A stretch of DNA of 64,000 bases. Origin: Syngnathus acus. Lineage: Eukaryota > Chordata > Actinopteri > Syngnathiformes > Syngnathidae. Below, one piece after another: positions 61,249-64,000 of the stretch; the stretch's first letter is position 1; each line of letters opens with the position of its first letter. A model generated the notes under the pieces. It worked only from the letters and a program-made list of their open reading frames with translations, did no database searches and was not told the DNA's origin. The stretch spans positions 8,459,956 through 8,523,955 of the forward strand of contig NC_051095.1 of the NCBI RefSeq assembly GCF_901709675.1, read 5' to 3'. The position numbers and the translations under genes are program-made.

Positions 61249-62836
61249 TTAGGTTTCGCAAAGGCAGACGTCCGTATACGTGCTAAAATCCTCATTTTGT
61301 CTCGCTCTCGTTTGGCTCTCTTTGCCACTTGTCCTGGCGACGATGGTCGGAGCGGAATAAACCAAAGTGTCCTCGGTTCTCTGAGAAAACAAGTCACTTG
61401 TGTCACAAGAAGAAGGTGGAAAGGGAGCAAACGTGCGGAGAGGCTTTCGACTGACCTGCTGCACACCACTGCACGATTCTTCACGAGTTTGCCGACAAGC
61501 TGAACATTGAAGAGAGAAAGTCTTTCAAGTAGTGGTTCTTAAACAGGACTCACAAGCCAGAGCTTTTCAGGTTCCATGACATAACTTGCAATAAACTATG
61601 CGGTGTTCTTTTAAAAAGTCCAAACTTATATGTATGTCTATATACATATGTCTGTATAGACATCTCGATTTAGATATATATAGATATATACATATACTAT
61701 ATGTTTAGGCATGGCTCAATTTTTGTCTAAATCCCAGGTGATGAGGGGAACCGCTTTAACATGCAGGACAGTGGCCTTCGAGGGCCTGAGTTTGACACTT
61801 TGAGTCAAAATGATGCCAAACAGCTTTTGCATTTGGAGACTTCATGTGCACGTTCTCTTACCTTTGCAGTGAAAACAGCCTTTTGTCTTGATCTTACATA
61901 TGAGGAAGGCTGATATGATCCAGCTGAAGGCCAAAGCAGAACCCAAGACAAAGATGACAGACCTTGGTATATCACATTTGCTGCCATCTGGATCATGAGG
62001 CCACAGCACAAGAGTACGTTCCGGCGTCGGCGTTGTTTGGAAAAGCTTGGACGCATTTCTGCATGGAGCCATTTGCAACTTTTTCACATTCGTCATGAGC
62101 GTAAATGAAGTTGGGATTTGAATCTTCTGGTCCAGCTCTGAGCCAATAAACGTTGTGTCCATCCTCACACGTTTTATTACCAGAGCGAGAGACGAACGAG
62201 CACTGCGATCGGCTCTTGTCATGACTGACAGCAGTGACGGCGGTCTCTGCATCTGGGTCGGCTGAAATGCAAATTGACCTTTTAGTCTTTCATATTAATT
62301 ATCAAAGAACTGCAAAAAATGATGTAAATGATAAATTAGTGTTAAATTATTCTCAAAGCCAAATCACCTTACCTTTAACTTGTATAAATACTCCATTCAA
62401 AAATGTCAGTTTATGAACCCATGTTGTCCATTTGAAACAGTAGTAGAGCGCCGTGTCGCTTTTTTGCACCCAACTAATTTGCAGAACAAACTTCCCTGGC
62501 TCTTGCTTGACTGTTATACGACGTCCACTCTTTGATGTCCCAGTTTTGGGTTCTGCCATATCAAAGGATGGCATCTGACCTAAGATTTCTGGAAAGCTTC
62601 CAGAAGCAAATCGAATCCAAGCAAGATAATCCTCAATTTCAGAGGGGTTGCGGACACATTCCAGAGAGACACTTTGTCCAACGTTTTTGGTCTCTGTTGT
62701 GAAGGTGGGCTGACCCGTGTATCCTGCACAGAACAAAACACAGAGTATGAGTGATGAACATGACTCCGTTGCATTTGAGCTTGCACTTGCCTCCAAACGG
62801 GATCAGCAGGAGCAGCAGATGAAGCGTCGTCCGCAT
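61249..62836 (-). pseudogene. nitr: NITR4, exon-fusing deletion and early stop
   Basis: Exons 62836-62791, 62723-62373 and 62261-61993 join in phase and encode a signal peptide (MRTTLHLLLLLIPFGG), a V domain (SLEC ... TALYYC) and most of the I domain. Compared with NITR3, about 125 bases are missing: the end of the I-domain exon and the whole next intron. The exon runs from SCAVAS straight into TGA (61995-61993) and then into the transmembrane exon in a different frame. The former transmembrane exon (to 61862) and tail exons (61499-61456, 61380-61249, still encoding LVYSAP and STYTDV) remain open and undamaged. Translation would give 221 aa, a possibly secreted two-domain fragment. Either a recent pseudogene or a soluble form. 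Confidence 0.8.
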
Positions 62837-62904
62837 CTTGTTGTTCCACAAGTGCAGCAGTTTCTCCAGAGAGCTTCAAATGTTTAATGACTTGAAACGT
62901 AGAA

Positions 62905-62966
62905 CACAAAAGGGGAGGGGACAATTTCACAGACATCGCATTGGGCGTTTCAGGTGTCAACCCAAG
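62905..62966 (-). promoter_or_regulatory. Conserved upstream block of NITR4
   Basis: Matches 58911-58970 of NITR3 over about 60 bases, including AGGGGAGGGGACAATTTCA and an inverted CCAAT box (GCATTGGGCG). Confidence 0.5.
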
Positions 62967-63059
62967 CAGGCTCTACTCAGTGAACGCTCTTCTGTACAAG
63001 ACTTGCTATCTAGTTGCTGCGTCACGTTTGAGACTCTGACACTTTGAATAGCGCACATT

Positions 63060-64000
63060 CATGGCTAACGATTTCAATATATCAATGAATCAACTTGGAG
63101 GAAAACCCCCAAAAACCTTAAATCCGCCTGGCATTGTGAAGGTCTGCTTCAGAAACAGAATTGGTGCAAAGGAAAGTAATTAATCACACACAAATCAGCG
63201 TATTCATATCAAGTTTAAAAAGCTTAACTAAAAACAATGAGTACGTGAGGGACTATGACAAAGGGACAATACAAAAGTGTGTCATCTGAAGCAAAAGAAA
63301 TATTTTGCGTTTGCTATCACGTTCACTTTAACCACAAACATTATTTATTACAATCATGTGTCCTGAACTCGTTTGTACTCGGATGGCAGCCATTTTGGAG
63401 AGTAACCTACACATGCGTGCTCAATAGGGTTTAAGTCAAAGTCAAAAGTCAAAGTCAGCTTTATTGTCAATCCCTTCATATAAGTTAAGTTAGCTGACGG
63501 TCTTGGCCAGTCTAAAATCTTCAACATCATCCTCGTTTGTGATTTTGTTTTAGGTCATTATCTTGTTGCATGATGAAGGTTCTCAGTTTGGATGCTTCTT
63601 TTGTTTCTCAGTGGCAGATGGAGGACATTAGCATTTCCTGACTGACTGTCGGTGCAGAAATGTCAATGTGGTCAGACGACATCATCAAAGAGAACATGTT
63701 GTCGTTTGGTTCCCACTTGTAGAGGTAATTCAGCGCTTTAGCGACAAAGTGTTTTTACGATGTAAAATGAGACCAAAAGATGAACTCTGATGTATTTGCC
63801 GGTTTAGTGTTCCCTCTCATTTCCTGTCAACGGTTCCCTTGAACACTGCTCTGCGTTGTTGGTCAAAGGCCTGCAGGCCAAAGACACATAATGCAAAAGC
63901 CAGAAGTTCATGTCGTGCACGTTAAACTCACAGTATTTGTACATCCTTCCTTCTGAACATCAAAGACAGGTACGGGTGGGAAGGTAAAGGAAGCTTTCAT
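63060..64000. other. Right flank of the NITR cluster, no gene seen
   Basis: Apart from the retroposon tail, no exon, Ig fragment or other feature was recognised up to the window edge. Confidence 0.5.
63430..63482 (-). repeat. Retroposon 3' tail, reverse copy
   Basis: AAGTCAAAGTCAGCTTTATT followed by GTCAATCCCTTCATAT is the reverse complement of the tail at 43170-43215. Repeated AAGTCA words mark the terminus. Confidence 0.7.

Overview
This is a vertebrate nuclear genome window. The proteins read as teleost fish: many short introns, intronic and intergenic hAT-like MITEs and retroposon tails, and a cluster of novel immune-type receptor (NITR) genes, a family known only from fish. The exact species cannot be named from the sequence. 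No CRISPR array, rRNA gene or intact tRNA gene was seen.

Layout. 1-2.4 kb: A/C low-complexity DNA and an inverted repeat. 2.5-5.2 kb (-): a TRAAK-type two-pore potassium channel (kcnk4-like, 6 coding exons, 576 aa). 5.2-10.6 kb: mostly empty, with one doubtful small gene. 10.6-23.3 kb (-): a complete CENP-F-like gene (16 coding exons, in frame throughout, 1,325 aa), much shorter than mammalian CENP-F. 24.4-32.6 kb (-): nxf1, the mRNA export receptor (21 exons, 627 aa), with a constitutive-transport-element-like motif in its long intron 10. 33.0-33.4 kb (-): two unassigned exons. 33.9-37.0 kb (-): bscl2/seipin (7 coding exons, 293 aa) with a 5' exon carrying a uORF. 38.4-39.1 kb (-): two unassigned exon-like open segments. 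39.5-48.1 kb (+): gpc2, glypican-2 (11 exons, 590 aa). 49.4-50.0 kb (-): a non-canonical galectin. 51.4-62.8 kb: four NITR genes, two on + and two on -. The last of these carries a deletion that fuses two exons and introduces an early stop.

The exon models of kcnk4, cenpf, nxf1, bscl2, gpc2 and three NITRs close in frame at every junction, which is the main support for them. kcnk4, nxf1 and bscl2 homologues lie together on human 11q12-13. In human the CENPF gene neighbours KCNK2, a kcnk4 paralogue, so the cenpf-kcnk4 pair here looks like the sister copy of that ancient block.

The most noteworthy observations are the short CENP-F beside kcnk4, the nxf1 intronic CTE-like motif, the NITR cluster with one broken and one tail-less member, five GC-AG introns (three of them the same NITR intron), a galectin missing key sugar-binding residues, and a uORF whose stop overlaps the seipin start codon.
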